DNA of 64,000 bases from Zizania palustris (GCA_019279435.1 JAAALK010000287.1:16988162-17052161), one strand, 5' to 3'. Positions 1 through 11,749 are shown, counted from the stretch's first letter. Notes: generated by a model not told the origin, from the sequence alone. Program-made: numbers and translations.

Positions 1-45
1 GGCGCCGAGGCGGCGGAGCAGCGAGAGCTTGAGGACCCGCAACAT
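1..45 (-). CDS. N-terminal edge of an unidentified minus-strand gene
   Basis: The minus strand reads ATG at 45-43 and stays open for 15 codons to the window edge, giving MLRVLKLSLLRRLGA. The peptide is basic, rich in leucine and arginine and free of acidic residues, as plant mitochondrial or plastid targeting peptides often are; that is inference from composition only. The sequence upstream of the ATG is CT-rich with CTCC/CACC runs and looks like a plant 5' leader. The plus-strand ATG at 44 reaches a stop after 35 codons and is the weaker reading. Without the rest of the gene the product cannot be named. Confidence 0.35.
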   Translation of the reverse strand, partial: MLRVLKLSLLRRLGA

Positions 46-260
46 GGCCCAGGCTCCGCAGCGAGGCGGAAGGCGTGGGAGTGGAGGTGTTGAGGAGAGG
101 AGAAGCGAGCCTTGGAGAGTTGCAGAGGAAACGCGAAACGGAAAAAGATGAAAACTTTGGGCGGTTTTGGTCTCTCTGGTTTTCCTCGGTGAACGGTGAT
201 CGGTCTGGCGTCTGATCTTCGTGCGGCCCAAGAAAGCAAGCCCCTCCTCTGGGCTTACTC
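46..260 (-). promoter_or_regulatory. Putative 5' leader and proximal promoter of the edge gene
   Basis: Read on the minus strand, this stretch is pyrimidine-rich next to the ATG. Further up it contains a TGGGCC word (plus-strand GGCCCA near 224-229) and an AGCCCA word near 250. Such 'site II' GGGCC elements are common in promoters of plant ribosomal and mitochondrial protein genes. No TATA box was recognised. Support is compositional only. Confidence 0.3.
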
Positions 261-1090
261 TAATTTCAATAGAAAAAATAGACAAAACTTGTGAAATTTG
301 ATTACTTGGGAAAAATTAACTAGTGTAAATTATACATGCGGTCATATGAGTTTGTGACTATAGATCATAGATGAGAGGGCCAAATTACTGCAATATTTGA
401 GCGATTTTTTGACAATTTTTTCTCTATGCAACATTACTATTTTGCAAGATAACGTGCATCCCTGACACGACTTTTGTTACGGTTCTGGTCAATGAATTGT
501 TGGGTAGTTAAGTAGTTTTGGCACGCCGAAATGTTGAAGCTCTTCTTTATTGAATGAGTGCAGTACGCCTTATGAATGACGATGGATTACGAGATGAATG
601 AAGAGTTACTAGTCAGAGGCATGTGCTTTGCAACAAAAACTTATTTTGCAACAGAATATTTGCGTAAAATTAATGTTTCTGTATGATTTTTTAGAAATCT
701 AAGTGTTTTTTACATAAAATTTGTACATCCGCGTAAAAATAAAGAAATTAAAAAACTGAATTGCAAAAATATATTTTTTTATTTTTTATTTTTTCTCATT
801 CTTTTCGGTTGCTACATGCATGCGTGCCCATTTTTCCAGTTGCTGCATGCGTTGTGCGGCCGGGAGTTTGTGCGCACGGTCCGTGGCGTGCGGCCGGACG
901 GTTCGGTCAGGCGGTTTTTATAGGGTATAAGTTTTGGCCGGTTTTTTATGGGATGTGGGAAGACACGAACGGTGGGTTGCGGACGGAGGATACGGAAATC
1001 TGGACGCTTTATAATAGTAGAGATTTAAACTAATTAAATATTACATAATTAAAAATCAGTTGATATACAATATTTTATAAATAAAAAATA
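261..1090. other. AT-rich spacer, nothing firm
   Basis: Mostly A/T with a GC-richer island at about 815-1010. The 90-codon open frame at 761-1033 is low in information and spans the A/T-to-GC change, so it is not called a gene. No terminal repeats or target-site duplication were found. Confidence 0.3.
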
Positions 1091-1690
1091 GGAGCCCGTT
1101 AGTCCGGCTCAAAACCTACAATTTTGACCCGACTTATCATGACCATTTATCGTTAGGCTCGTGTCTATATGGACCCATTTGGGCCCTACCTCGGCTCATA
1201 AGTCATAATGGAACACGACTCGTTTACAAGTGTGGTCTAGTAGACCCATTACCTTACACGTGGCTGACACATAGGTCGACAACATATGTATAGTGTCCAA
1301 GCTAACACGAGCATAGTAGGCTTGTCGGATTGACCTGACACAGTTAAGCTTGTTTCGTGCTGTCTTTGGAACACTGATGCCTGAGCCCTCGAGCTGGTAA
1401 ACTAATCGGGCCATGACTTGCTATGGCTAAACGGGCCGTGCTTTGGTAGTGCCGGGCAGGCCGACCGCTAGACGACGATCTGTACAAGATTTCAACACGA
1501 TCACGTCTAAGCCTCAAATAATCTCCGGATAATTGACCATCCATAAGCTAATAAGCTTAGACAGAACGGAGCAGCATTCTGAATTGAAATGCATTTCGAG
1601 GTGACGCATCCCGCATGCATGTGCAGAAACGGTCACATATTTCCGCCTCCTCGTACTCCTGACAGATTTCCAACATCCTAAATTTTTTTC
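1091..1690. repeat. Degenerate dispersed repeat (possible DNA-transposon remnant)
   Basis: The stretch is moderately GC-rich and full of words such as GGGCCC, CCCGTT and CGGGCCGTGC. I associate such words with old dispersed grass repeats. No ends were defined, and short minus-strand frames here do not resemble proteins. Confidence 0.22.
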
Positions 1691-1972
1691 TAACAAATAG
1701 ATTTTAGTACATAATATTTTATCGAAATCTTTCGAACAAATTGTTAATTTTCTCGGCAGAGACGGCTGGTCAGAAGGAGCTGATGCGTTTGCGGTGAGCT
1801 CATCGGCGGTGGGCTGCCAGTCGCATCATCCGGTTGAGCAGAGCTGGCCCGTATCTAAGGCCCATTTAGTGCATCAGGATAGGCAGCCACACTACGGGCC
1901 TTTGTCTCTTCAAGGTTGCACATCTTCACGGACTCCAATTTTGCCAACTAATGAGAAACTCTACTACAGTAT

Positions 1973-2715
1973 GGCCCTGTTTGGAACTGCTCTACTCCAC
2001 GTTTTATAGCTCCGCTCTATAAACGTCTAGCCAAACAGATTTAGATCTTAGTTTTTAGATCCGCGAAAAATACAGATCCACGACTCCGCTCCATGTTTTT
2101 TGTGGAGCACCTTAGGAGGTGCTCTGCGGATTCAGTTTTTAAAACAAAACGTGGAGTTCGGGGTAATTTACCCACCAATGCTATTATAAACTATCGATTC
2201 ACTTTTTAGTTGATATTTATTACTTTTTCATTTAGTACTATCTATATTAACTTTTTAAATGTTACTGTTGACTTTTATCACAAACTTTGATTATTCGTCT
2301 TATTCAAAAAAATAAAATATCATTTATTTTGTTATAATTTGTTTTAATATTGAAGGTACTTCGAGTATAACTTATATTTTTTGCATATTTTCATAATTTT
2401 TTGATAAGATGAATGATCAAAGTTTGTGATAAAAGTCAACGACGTTATTTAAAAGTTAATGGAGGGAGTACTAATTTAATAAGTTTTACATAATGGACAT
2501 GAAAAATAATATAATTGGATATTTATGAATAAACTCCGGGGTAAAATAATACATTCCTACTAAATTCTACCATTCTTGAATTTGAATTCCCTCTACAAGC
2601 CAAATAAGTGCAAATACTCCACAGTAGAGCAGCAACTCTACTCTAGATCTGATTCTAAGTGAATTCCGTAGCGTGAAGCAAATTTTAAGAGAGTAGAGTA
2701 GTCCCAGACATGCCC
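1973..2715. mobile_element. MITE-like element with GGCCCTGTTTGG termini
   Basis: The left end GGCCCTGTTTGG (1973) matches the inverted right end, read as GGGCATGTCTGG from 2715, and similarity continues into the CTCTACTC words beside it. The trinucleotide TAT flanks both ends (1970-1972 and 2716-2718) and is taken as the target-site duplication. No coding capacity. The termini resemble Tourist/Harbinger or hAT-derived grass MITEs, but TAT is not the usual TWA duplication of Tourist, so the superfamily is open. A Stowaway element lies inside it. Confidence 0.6.
2238..2468. mobile_element. Stowaway-type MITE nested in the preceding element
   Basis: The right end GGAGGGAG followed by TA (2469-2470) is the classic Stowaway terminus. 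Read inverted, the right arm matches the left arm for about 65 bases with few mismatches, including a shared GACTTTTATCACAAACTTTG word. The left terminus is more decayed (CTATCTATATTAAC instead of CTCCCTCC). TA flanks it on the left at 2236-2237. Non-coding and about 231 bp, as expected for the family. Confidence 0.75.
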
Positions 2716-2718
2716 TAT

Positions 2719-3304
2719 ATTAGTATTACGATCGTGCTAACGTCAGGTAAAAACTAAAAGACAACGAATATTTTGAACTTAAAATAAATAATAAGATAAA
2801 TTAATATTTACATTAAAAAAGATTGGCGACAAATTATTATACAATTAAATTCGTGTCAAATATACTATCATGCTTACCATACTTATCATGCTAGCTCTAT
2901 AATCTTAATATATCATTAATATATAGATAAATGACTTCGTTTCATGGTATATAATATACAAATATATAATTTATATTATGTTTGCACAATTGCAAAAATT
3001 ATGTATTTTCATAAGTTTAGTTTATTTATTTTGCAAGTTGAGATGAGCTATATAAATAATAAAAAACAGTCAGCATAAAAATATTAAACTAAAATTAAAA
3101 CTGAATTAATATTTCCTTGAACTATTTCAGTAACTAGTAATTTCGTTTGACCCATGTTTGGGCCCACCTGTAGGTGAGGCTGATGGAGGTTAGTAAGATT
3201 TCAACGAGTGCATCTTAGCATCTTGTATGGGTGGAAACGATCCATGTAGCAGAATAAAGGCTAGAGAGGGTAGAAGAGTGAGAAAGAAATCTTCCGTATG
3301 AGAG
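2719..3304. other. AT-rich spacer
   Basis: Very A/T-rich sequence with no gene and no recognised element ends. The minus-strand frame at 3190-3423 overlaps the next MITE and is not a gene. Confidence 0.35.
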
Positions 3305-3307
3305 TAA

Positions 3308-3836
3308 GGGTGCGTTTGGTTTGCTGGATATCTCTGGATGGGATAGGGCCATCCCATCCAGTCAGCTGTTTGGTTGAAGGGCGAAGGTGGATGGGATGGT
3401 CCACAAGAGGAATATTCCTTCAATATGCTGGATGGAGAGATTCAAAAAAATTTTCTGGATGAGCTCATCCAACATTGGACGAGATGACGTGTCGTCTCTT
3501 GATTGGTTATGACACATTTAATTTTTCGTTTATAAATATTCAAATGATTTTACTCCCAAATTATTTATCCAATTTATGATCTAATTACATCATTGTATTG
3601 ATTATAATTTAATCTATAAAATAAGATCTCATATGGTTATATTTTTATTAAAAAATATATTTGACAAATGGGTCCCACTAAATTTAACCTTATCTCATCC
3701 AAGTTGTATACATCTAACCAAACAAAAAACTGTCTCATCCCATCCATCCAACCAAACACCTTGAATGTATCATCTCATCTCTAAATTCATGGATAGGATC
3801 ATCCTATCCACCCTCGCTCCCAAACCAAACGGACCC
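3308..3836. mobile_element. Tourist-like (PIF/Harbinger) MITE
   Basis: The left end GGGTGCGTTTGGTTTG and the inverted right end GGGTCCGTTTGGTTTG form terminal inverted repeats. TAA flanks both sides (3305-3307 and 3837-3839), the expected PIF/Harbinger duplication. GGATGGGAT/CATCCATCC words near both ends extend the symmetry. The 529-bp body is AT-rich and non-coding, so movement would need a transposase supplied from elsewhere. Confidence 0.75.
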
Positions 3837-3967
3837 TAAACTTTGCTAATTATATATTAGAGTAGATAGGACATAACTTCCATATAAAAATATGAATACT
3901 AGGAAAAATCTTATGAAAAGATTACCCTTCAGATAAAAATTCATGTAAGACGATGTATCATTTTTAT

Positions 3968-4172
3968 CACTACAATAAAACAGAACATTTTCGTCGGCCA
4001 ATTTAACTTCTGTCGGCTTTTCAAAAAGCCGACGGAAATTAAAATAACTTCCGTCGGCTTTTAACTGTGGCCGACAGAAGTTAACGGGTCGTGGTCCGGG
4101 CCGATACACATCCCTTAACTTCCGTCGGCCACCATTAAAGCCGACGGAAGTTGGCCGACGGAAGTTACGAGA
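3968..4172. repeat. 5' subterminal repeat array of the CACTA element
   Basis: At least seven copies of a 13-14-base motif close to AACTTCCGTCGGC occur here in both orientations, several paired as small hairpins (for example around 4022-4040 and 4140-4168). In En/Spm, TnpA binds repeated subterminal motifs to bring the ends together. By analogy these are the binding sites for the element's TnpA-like product; that role is inferred. Confidence 0.75.
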
Positions 4173-5090
4173 TGTTATCCCCAACCCCGCGCGCGCGTAC
4201 AGGGAAACCTAATCCCTGTACACGTGCGCGCCCCTGGCCCCAACTCCCACCGCCGCCGCCGCCCGATGCCGCCGTCGGCCCCGAGCGGTCGCCCGCCCCT
4301 GCCGGTCAGAGCCGCCCGTCACTGCCCGCCGCCGTCGCCGTCGGTCCGCGCCGCCCGCCGCCGCCGGCCGACAGCCGCCGCCCTCTCCCGGCCGCCGCCG
4401 CCCCCAATTCGGCCGTCGCCATCCGGACACCGTCGCCCGTCGCCACTCGCCGTCGCCACCCGACGATTAAGTAATGCTATTAACACTATTTCAAGCTTTG
4501 AATTCCGATTTCTTGTCTTCAAAATTTATGAAACTTGTGGATTAGTTTCTCAGATAATAGATTGATTAAGAAGTCATCTAGTTGAAATTGGTTTGAACAA
4601 ATTTGTTGGTTGAGTTAATTGAATTGGACAGTAAAAAATTGCTATTAACTCTAGATGTTTGTTTAGAAGTTGTATTCTAAAAGTATATATGCAATGAAAA
4701 TATGTGTTGTATAGGTTGTTGTCGAATAAAGAACAGTGTCGCCATTTATAGAATTTTTCAGGAACTTTGAATTTGCTTGATTAGATGTGTGAATTTTCAG
4801 GATTCTTAATGCATAACATATTTTGATGGTAACATGAACTACACGTGTACATTTTTCTTTTGATACATATTATGATTTTGTTGATTGTGATGTTGTATGT
4901 ATGCTTATGCTTGTATATATTTATATATACTTTTATTATATATATTTATTTTCATATGCAATTTTTTATTTGACAACAATGTAGATAGTGTAACGAAACC
5001 TATGCGTCACCCGTTTCAGACCAACATGTCTCACACGTGTCATGCGTGTGAGATGTGTAGGTCCGGACTTGTCCCTTTTTGGACAGCCTC
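4173..5090 (+). other. CACTA leader: CCG-rich stretch then AT-rich probable intron
   Basis: Bases 4185-4465 are extremely GC-rich with CCG/GCC runs, followed by an AT-rich stretch to about 4980 that could be a first intron. Open frames of 107 and 113 codons on the plus strand here are proline/arginine/alanine runs that exist in several frames at once. They are compositional and not called genes. The element's promoter and transcription start are presumably here, but no TATA box could be fixed. Confidence 0.4.
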
Positions 5091-5274
5091 AGAGTGGGCG
5101 ACAGAGCGTGGTTTTATGATGAGTCATGAGTCCGAATGTGATTTCAGTAACATAACCTTGTTGTTCTCCATTGCACCACTATCAGGCGTGCAATTGGAGA
5201 ACAACGGGGTTATGCTGCTGAAATTTCGTTCGGACTCATGGCTCATCATAAATACCACGTTTTGTCGGTCACTC
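5091..5274. repeat. Long imperfect hairpin in the CACTA leader
   Basis: Arm 5091-5176 is the reverse complement of arm 5188-5274 with scattered mismatches, leaving an 11-base loop. Paired words include GTTTTATGATGAGTCATGAG against its near-complement around 5235-5255, and TTGCAC/GTGCAA at the loop base. The arms lie between the leader and the transposase start at 5366. A transcript across it would fold into a stem of over 80 pairs, the size of plant microRNA or siRNA precursors. The rice miR820 family is known to reside in CACTA elements, but I see no proof that this hairpin is processed. Confidence 0.75.
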
Positions 5275-5365
5275 TTGGGTGGGTTTAGGACCTATCTTTT
5301 TCTATAGACATAGGCCCGTGGTACTTATGATGCATTCTCGATTGAATGAATGTTTTGCCTATAGA

Positions 5366-8300
5366 ATGGCTGAGGACGACCGACGGTGGATGTATAGTGG
5401 TCGGATGAAAAGTGGAGCTCACACGAGGGAGTGGGTAATCAACGCTGAGAAATTTGTTGATCGTGCATTCGCTTTGACAACAAACACTGGCGCGAGGTGC
5501 CCATGCATGAAGTGCAGAAATTCTCGTTGACAAGACAAGAGGACGTTGTCATTGCATATTTTCAAATATGGTTTCGTGCCAGGTTATGAAGTTTGGACTT
5601 TTCACGGCGAGACAGGCGGTGAAAAAACGATATTAGTAGTGGAAGAAGAAGATGATAGCGTTGCTGACGTTAGGATGGATGATATGCTTGATGCTATACG
5701 ACCGGAGTTTGAAACAAACCCCGAGGATCCTCCAACACCGGAGGTTCAAAAGTTTTTTGACATCCTTCGAGCTTCAGAAGAGTCATTGCATGAGCACACC
5801 ACCGTAAGCATTCTCGCTTTCGTGACCCGTCTTATGGCCATTAAGTCAAAGTTTGCATTTTCAAACAATTGTTATAAGGAACTCTTGAATCTTATCAACG
5901 ATATCCTTCCTAAGAACCATAAGGTGCCGAAAGACATGTACCAGTCAAAGAAAATGCTTTCTGCTCTCGGTATGGAGTATGAGAAGATTGATGTGTGCCG
6001 AGATAATTATATGCTGTTCTGGAAAGAACATAGTAATGAGGTGAAATGCTTAAAATGTGGTAAACCGAGATTCGTAGAGGTCGTAAATGAAGACGGAGAG
6101 AAGGTGATGACAGAGGTTGCTCATAAGCAACTTCATTACATGCCTCTTACACCTCGGGTGAAATGATTGTTTCTTTCAAAGAAAACCACTAGACATATGC
6201 GATGGCATAAAGAAGGTGTACGTGAGAATAATTAAGTAATGGTGCACCCATCTAATGGTGAGGCATGAAAGGCTCTAGATGATTTTGATGCAGACTTTGC
6301 TAGTGATGCAAGGAATGTTCGCATCGGGTTGGCAACAGATGGATTCACGCCTTTCAATGTAACCGCATCGTCGTGCTCTTGTTGGCATGTGTTTGCTATT
6401 CCATACAACCTTCCACCTTCGTTTTGTATGAAATATGAATTTATGTTCCTGTGTCTCATTATACCCGATCCAGAGCATCCTGGAACACGACTAAACGTGA
6501 TGCTGAAGCCCTTAATTGAAGAGTAGAAACAATTGTGGAAAGGAGTTGAAGCATATGACTATGACCAGAAGCAAAAATTCAATCTTTGAGTTGCGTATCT
6601 GTGGTCGGTCCATGATTTTCTGGCATACGGTATTTTTTCTGGTTGGAGTTGTCATGGAAGGTTGACATGCCCGATATGTGTGAAGGACACAGATTGTTTC
6701 CGTCTGAACTTCAGGGGAAAGATTTGTTACTTTGATTGCCATAGATGCTTTTTGCCCTTGAATCACCCATTTAGGTTATAGAGGAATAATTTCAAGAAGG
6801 ACAATATTGTTGTAAAGGGACCATCAAGGCGTTTAAATGGTAGAGAAATCGCTGATGTGCTGAATGAGTTGGTCCTTAATGAAAATGAGGATGGATTTGT
6901 AGGATTCGGAACCGAACATAATTGGACCCACATATGTGGCTTATGGGAACTGCCGTATGTCAAATCACTAATTCTGATGCACAACATTGACGTTATGCAT
7001 CAGGAACGTAATGTTGGTGAAAGCATTATAAGTACATGTATGAATTTTACTGATAGGACAAAAGATAATGTAAAGGCGAGAAGAGATTTAGCTGAGATTT
7101 GTAATCGACCAACCCTTGATTTGACGAATAGTGGTGGCAAGCCACGTGCCCTGTTTTGTTTAAAACCTAAAGAAAAAACAAGTAATGAGGTGGTTGAAAA
7201 ATTTGAAATTCCCAGATGGTTACGCCGCGGGATTTAGAAGAGCTGTGAATTTGAAAACAAGGAAATTAAATAGATTGAAAAGTCACGATTACCGCATAAT
7301 AATGGAAAGACTCCTTCCTGTAATGTTTCGTGGGTACCTGAATGATGATGTGTGGAAGGCGTTAGCTGAGCTAAGCCATTTTTATTGACAACTTTGTGTG
7401 AAAGAAATTAAGAAAGATATGATGGAGATGCTAGATAAAGAGATCCCAGTGCTTTTATGTAAATTGGAAAAAATATTCCCTCTAGGGTTCTTCAATCCAA
7501 TGCAACATTTAATGGTTCATCTGCCATATGAAGCTAAGATAGGTGGCCCTGTGCAATATAGGTGGATGTATCATATTGAAAGGTCCCTAAAGAAGCTTAG
7601 AGCGATGGTTGGTAATAAGGCCAGAGTTGAAGGTTGCATCGCAGAAGAATTTAAATTGAAAGAGATAGCATACTTCACTAGTGTATACTTCACTGAGCAT
7701 CACAATGTCAACACACCTGCTACACGGTACCATATGGATGAAGACCATCCTTGTAGTGATCTCCAAATTTTTGGGTGGAAGGGCATAACTGTTGGTGTCT
7801 CCACGACATATTATGTAACTCAGGAAGAACGAACATATGCCTTGCTCTACATGTACTCAAATATGGAAGAGATGGAACAATATTTCGCGTAAGTAAATTC
7901 TTTTTAGTTTTATATTTTACCTCCAAATTTTATACCCGTTTGTTTACCTATTCGTTACAATGACAGTATGTTTGATTCGAAATACTTGACGTCTGGTCGT
8001 CAACCAACGGAGAAGCAATTAGATAAATTGCGCCGAGAAGGAGTAAATGGCGGGCCTAGTTTCCTCACTTGGTTCAGAGAACATGTAAATCCTTACCTTT
8101 TGTGACACGTATTATTTTACTCTACTACGTTAATTATCTTATAATCTCCTGTGATTTGCAGTGCGTGCTCGCTGACAATGTACATATAGACTTGCGACAG
8201 CTCTCTTACGGAAGTATTAGTGCCAAAAGTTATGATCGCTATGATGTTAATGGTTTCCGCTTCCGTTTAACTATTTTTGAAGCATATCGACCTCTAGCGG

Positions 8301-8872
8301 CAACAACTAATACTAGAGTTGTTACAAGGGTCGTTGATGGACAAGGACACGAAACTATGTATTATGGAATCATCAAAAATATAACCGAGTACAATTTTGC
8401 CGGGAATAAGGAGATTAAAGTAGTCTTCTTTGATTGTGATTGGTTTGACCCTAAACATGGTACTCGTGAAAACCAATTTAGGATGGTTGAAGTCAAACAC
8501 GCGGAACTATTATCTAGTTGCGATAATTTTGTCCTTGCTCACCAAGTCGAGCAGGTGTATTATATGCCGTACCCATGTGAAAAACTAAGTGCTTGGTGGG
8601 TAGTCTACAAAGTGAATCCTCAGGAACGTCTACACACCCCTAGTGATGGCGCTTATCAATTGGAGGTTGAAGAGGTCGATGAGGTTTATCAAGATGAAAA
8701 ATTGCCGACTTCATTTAATGTAGAGTCAGAATCATCGACAGATTCTTTTCTCGGCGATTCTAATGATGTGGTAGTTCCCGAGAAAAGGAAACACCAACAT
8801 AAGAAGAAAAAAGTAACATGGCGTGCTTTGGGGAGAAAAGGACAAATTGATCCTGATTTTGATGATAATTGA
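5366..8872 (+). pseudogene. TnpD-like CACTA transposase (broken)
   Basis: This is the catalytic transposase of the element. From the ATG at 5366 it shows a transposase-associated domain (DDRRWMYSGR, then CPCMKCRN), the tnp2/Transposase_21 core (GLATDGFTPFN near 6336-6368 and NIDVMHQERNV near 6985-7017, two conserved acidic positions of the family), and a DUF4218-like part (QHLMVHLPYEAKIGGPVQYRWMY cut here to QHLMVHLPYEAKIGGP). After introns at about 7889-7966 and 8085-8161 it ends in a DUF4216-like part with FFDCDWFDP, stopping at 8872. In-frame stops occur at 5528, 6164 and 6233, with more to about 6780 and a frameshift near 7185-7200. The product cannot be made intact; the copy is a decayed but full-length relic. 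Confidence 0.85.
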
Positions 8873-8983
8873 CAAGTAATTGTTTTCATACATGCATATG
8901 CAATATACTTCATATTACATGTTTTTTCATATGTTCAAACCTTCTTTACTAATAAATGCTTGTTTGTGCTTGTTTTGAACAGG

Positions 8984-11387
8984 ATGTCGAAAAAGGTGAA
9001 GAGTGTCATGAGGAAGCTCTTCTGCTTGGGGAGTACATTGGCGAGTACTCCGGCGAGTACACCGACGAGTCAGGAGGACACCCTATTCCAAGGTAGTTCC
9101 TCTTCTTCAAACAGACATCATCAAGAGCAGCTCCTAAGATGCATAGATCCGACATTAATTGGTCGGCCTATTGCATTTCAACTAGATGTTGAGGTAACTT
9201 TCGGATTGCTTTTTATGCCAGTTATAAACTATTACTAATTGTTTCAATACTATTCTGTAGGAGGAAGAACACTTGGAGAGTGCGGGTCACAAGGATGATC
9301 CGGTGGGTGGGGGGCAGGAGGGGATGTCCCGGAGGGTGCGGCGCAGGGGATGACCCGGAGGGTGCGGGGCAGGGGGATGTCCCGGAGGGTGCATGGCAGG
9401 GGGATGTCCCGGAGGGTGCGGGTCAGGAGGAGGGGGCTGAGGCTTCTGGGTCCTCAGTATCTTTCAGGACGAGCCACCTGGTCGCCCCACCAGTAGTCTC
9501 TTCCGGTGGAGCCAAGATCGAGATTACGCCTGTAGGTGACGGGTAAGTCTAATACTCTTCTGTTGTTTTGCTTTTTTCAAAAAATTTATTTCAGTAAACT
9601 GACTTTATTTATTATGTATTTCTAGATCTTGGATTGACTCTCGGTTTGACGGCACTTCGAGGGTCAGGCAGGTTAACCAGATATTGGGTAACCTGTGTCG
9701 TCTGCACTACCTAGGGGTGCTGACAATGCCGACCGATGAGCGAGTTCTATGCCAGACATGGGACCAGTACCGGTTTTCCTCCTGACGGGCGCCACGGAAC
9801 TGCTCAGGCGGCGGTGTCTCATGACTTCTGGGTATGTGTTTTTTCAATCTTATTTTAGTTTTAACACAAAGCTTTTCGAGTTACAACACTTTACTAATCA
9901 TGACTTTTGCAGTTACGCTTTTGCTTGCTAGAAGTCGGCAATCACCATAATCATGTCCTTAAAGTCTTCAACAACAATGCACACAAGGTGGTGAAGAATG
10001 CTATTTCGTATGCCCGCATTCAAGCGAAGAATGCTTACTACAAGGAGAAACTAGGGCAATGAATGAGCAAGGCGACGGGCGCATCCACAATATATTTGAC
10101 TGAAGAACAATACCGTTCGGTAAACAATTCTAACTTTTTAAATCTTCGATTGTTGAGATTTGTTGTCATATAATACAAATATCATCTCTGTTCAGGTGAG
10201 GATTCCATGGTTTGCAAACCGTGAGGATGCATATTTCGAATTATGCAAGATTTGGTCTTCAGCTGCATTCAAGAAGACTTCCGAGCAGAAAAGACAATCC
10301 CGCGGGATGGATCCGAAGCACAAATATGGTGCCGATGGACATATTCGCCACGCTAAACGCATGGTAAGACCTCCTTCTGTCACTCTCTATCTATAGATAC
10401 ATTGTAATGCGACTAACTCATTTCTATTGTACAGGAAGCTAAATCTGGCAACGTGCCAAGTGACATAGAGGTGTATACCTCTGGTCACAAAGGAAGCGAT
10501 CCTACACAGCCAGATGTCTTGTGTAGACAGACAGCCACGGACCATTTGGTGAGATGTTAGCAATGTTAAGAGTTTGCGTAATTTCATTTTTCTCCGTCTA
10601 ATCGGACATGTTTTTTGCAGGCGCAGTATGGTGAACACATGGTTCGACTCCATGGAGAGGACTATGATTGGCGGAGAGAACCTGTCGACCAAATGGTCGT
10701 GTACTCCAGCGGAGGTGGAAAAAGCCATGGACGGTGAGATAGTGTTTTTATTAATGTTTTGTGTATGGTATTGTGATGGTAACTAACTCATTCAATGTTA
10801 CAGGTACTCCATTTTCGATGGAGTTATTGACTCGAGAGCGGTGAGAGTTCAGAAGTCAGCTCAGTCGTCGCAGCGCTCCGTCGGAGTTGGCTCCAGCCGT
10901 CGTTGCTCAGAAGAAAACTCGGAGGTGGTTCGGTTGAGGGAGGAAATGAGGCGGCGCAACGAGCACAGCAGGCAACAACAAGAGTACTATATCGCCTGCT
11001 TAGCACAACAGCAGACGATGATCCAAGTAAGTTTAGTTTACAATGTTGTAGTTAAAAAGTATTCAGAAATAAGTTTAGAACTAACTGATTACATTACAAC
11101 ATGTGTAGCAACTAGCCCAGTAGCATGGTGGATTTGACATGTCCTTGTTCCAACCACTACCTCCCCCGCCACCACCACTATCTCCTACATCACCCGAGGT
11201 ACCTCCTGGCATATCATTACTTCAGATACTTAAGTTAGCGTTTAGAAGGGTAGTTGAGTTCGTTCTCTAATTTTGTCTACTTCATTATTGTTTCGGTACG
11301 CCTGGTCAGGATGGAGCCTCCAGGGCAAATGTGGATGAAGCGGGAGGCAGCGGCGACGCCCACGACCCAAATGTGGGCGATCAATGA
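8984..11387 (+). pseudogene. TnpA-like gene (plant Ptta/En/Spm transposase family, Transposase_24)
   Basis: The second CACTA gene lies 112 bases after the transposase stop. GT-AG boundaries support exons at 8984-9193, 9261-9542, 9626-9831, 9913-10119, 10196-10363, 10435-10548, 10621-10733, 10804-11026, 11109-11198 and about 11295-11387. The family signature is WFANREDAYFELCKIW with the following basic segment, then HIRHAKRM, and a glutamate/arginine-rich coiled-coil stretch (REEMRRRNEHSRQQQEYY) in exon 8. A proline-rich tail follows. Known TnpA proteins bind the subterminal repeats. Exon 2 has lost frame inside a 27-bp repeat, exons 3 and 4 contain stops, and exon 9 has a TAG. The last splice acceptor is poor. 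Exon 8 and the tail are better preserved in the neighbouring copy at 12373-14126. Confidence 0.75.
9321..9430 (+). repeat. 27-bp coding minisatellite in the TnpA-like gene
   Basis: About four units near GGGATGTCCCGGAGGGTGCG start at 9321, 9347, 9374 and 9401. Spacings are 26, 27 and 27. In one frame they encode a nine-residue repeat close to GDVPEGAGQ. The 26-base spacing is a one-base loss that puts the exon out of frame. Confidence 0.75.
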
Positions 11388-11399
11388 GTATGGATGTGT

Positions 11400-11712
11400 A
11401 TTGTGAAGTTTGGATTGAATCTGGATGTGATATGCGCTTTGATATGAATTTGAATGTGTTATGTGAATCTCGATGTGTTATGTGACTTTGTATGTGAATT
11501 TGGATGGTGTATGTGAATGCGGATGTGTACTGTGACTTTGGATGTGAATTCAGTTCTGTTATGTGATTTTGGATGTGATGTGTGAAGTTTGGATGTGAGA
11601 TGTGATTTTGGATGTTATATGTGAAGTTTGAATGTGATTTTGGATGTGAGATGTGATTTTGTATGTTATATGTGAATGCAATATAAATTGTGTTTGGATG
11701 TGAGTGTGAATA
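11400..11712 (+). repeat. Degenerate GGATGTG/TATGTGA tandem repeat
   Basis: Many imperfect units built from GGATGTG, TATGTGA and ATTTTGG follow the TnpA-like stop. The same repeat follows the TnpA-like stop in the second copy (13465-13725), so it belongs to the element. Minus-strand frames here (11559-11834) are simple threonine/histidine repeats, not genes. Confidence 0.7.
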
Positions 11713-11749
11713 GGGGAACCAGGAAAAAACAAAAAAATACCAGATAACT

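Noticed and set aside
4151..4565. Plus-strand open frames of 107 and 113 codons and minus-strand frames of 67-73 codons
   Set aside because: They coexist in several frames of a CCG-rich stretch and consist of proline, arginine and alanine runs. This is base composition, in the leader of the CACTA element.
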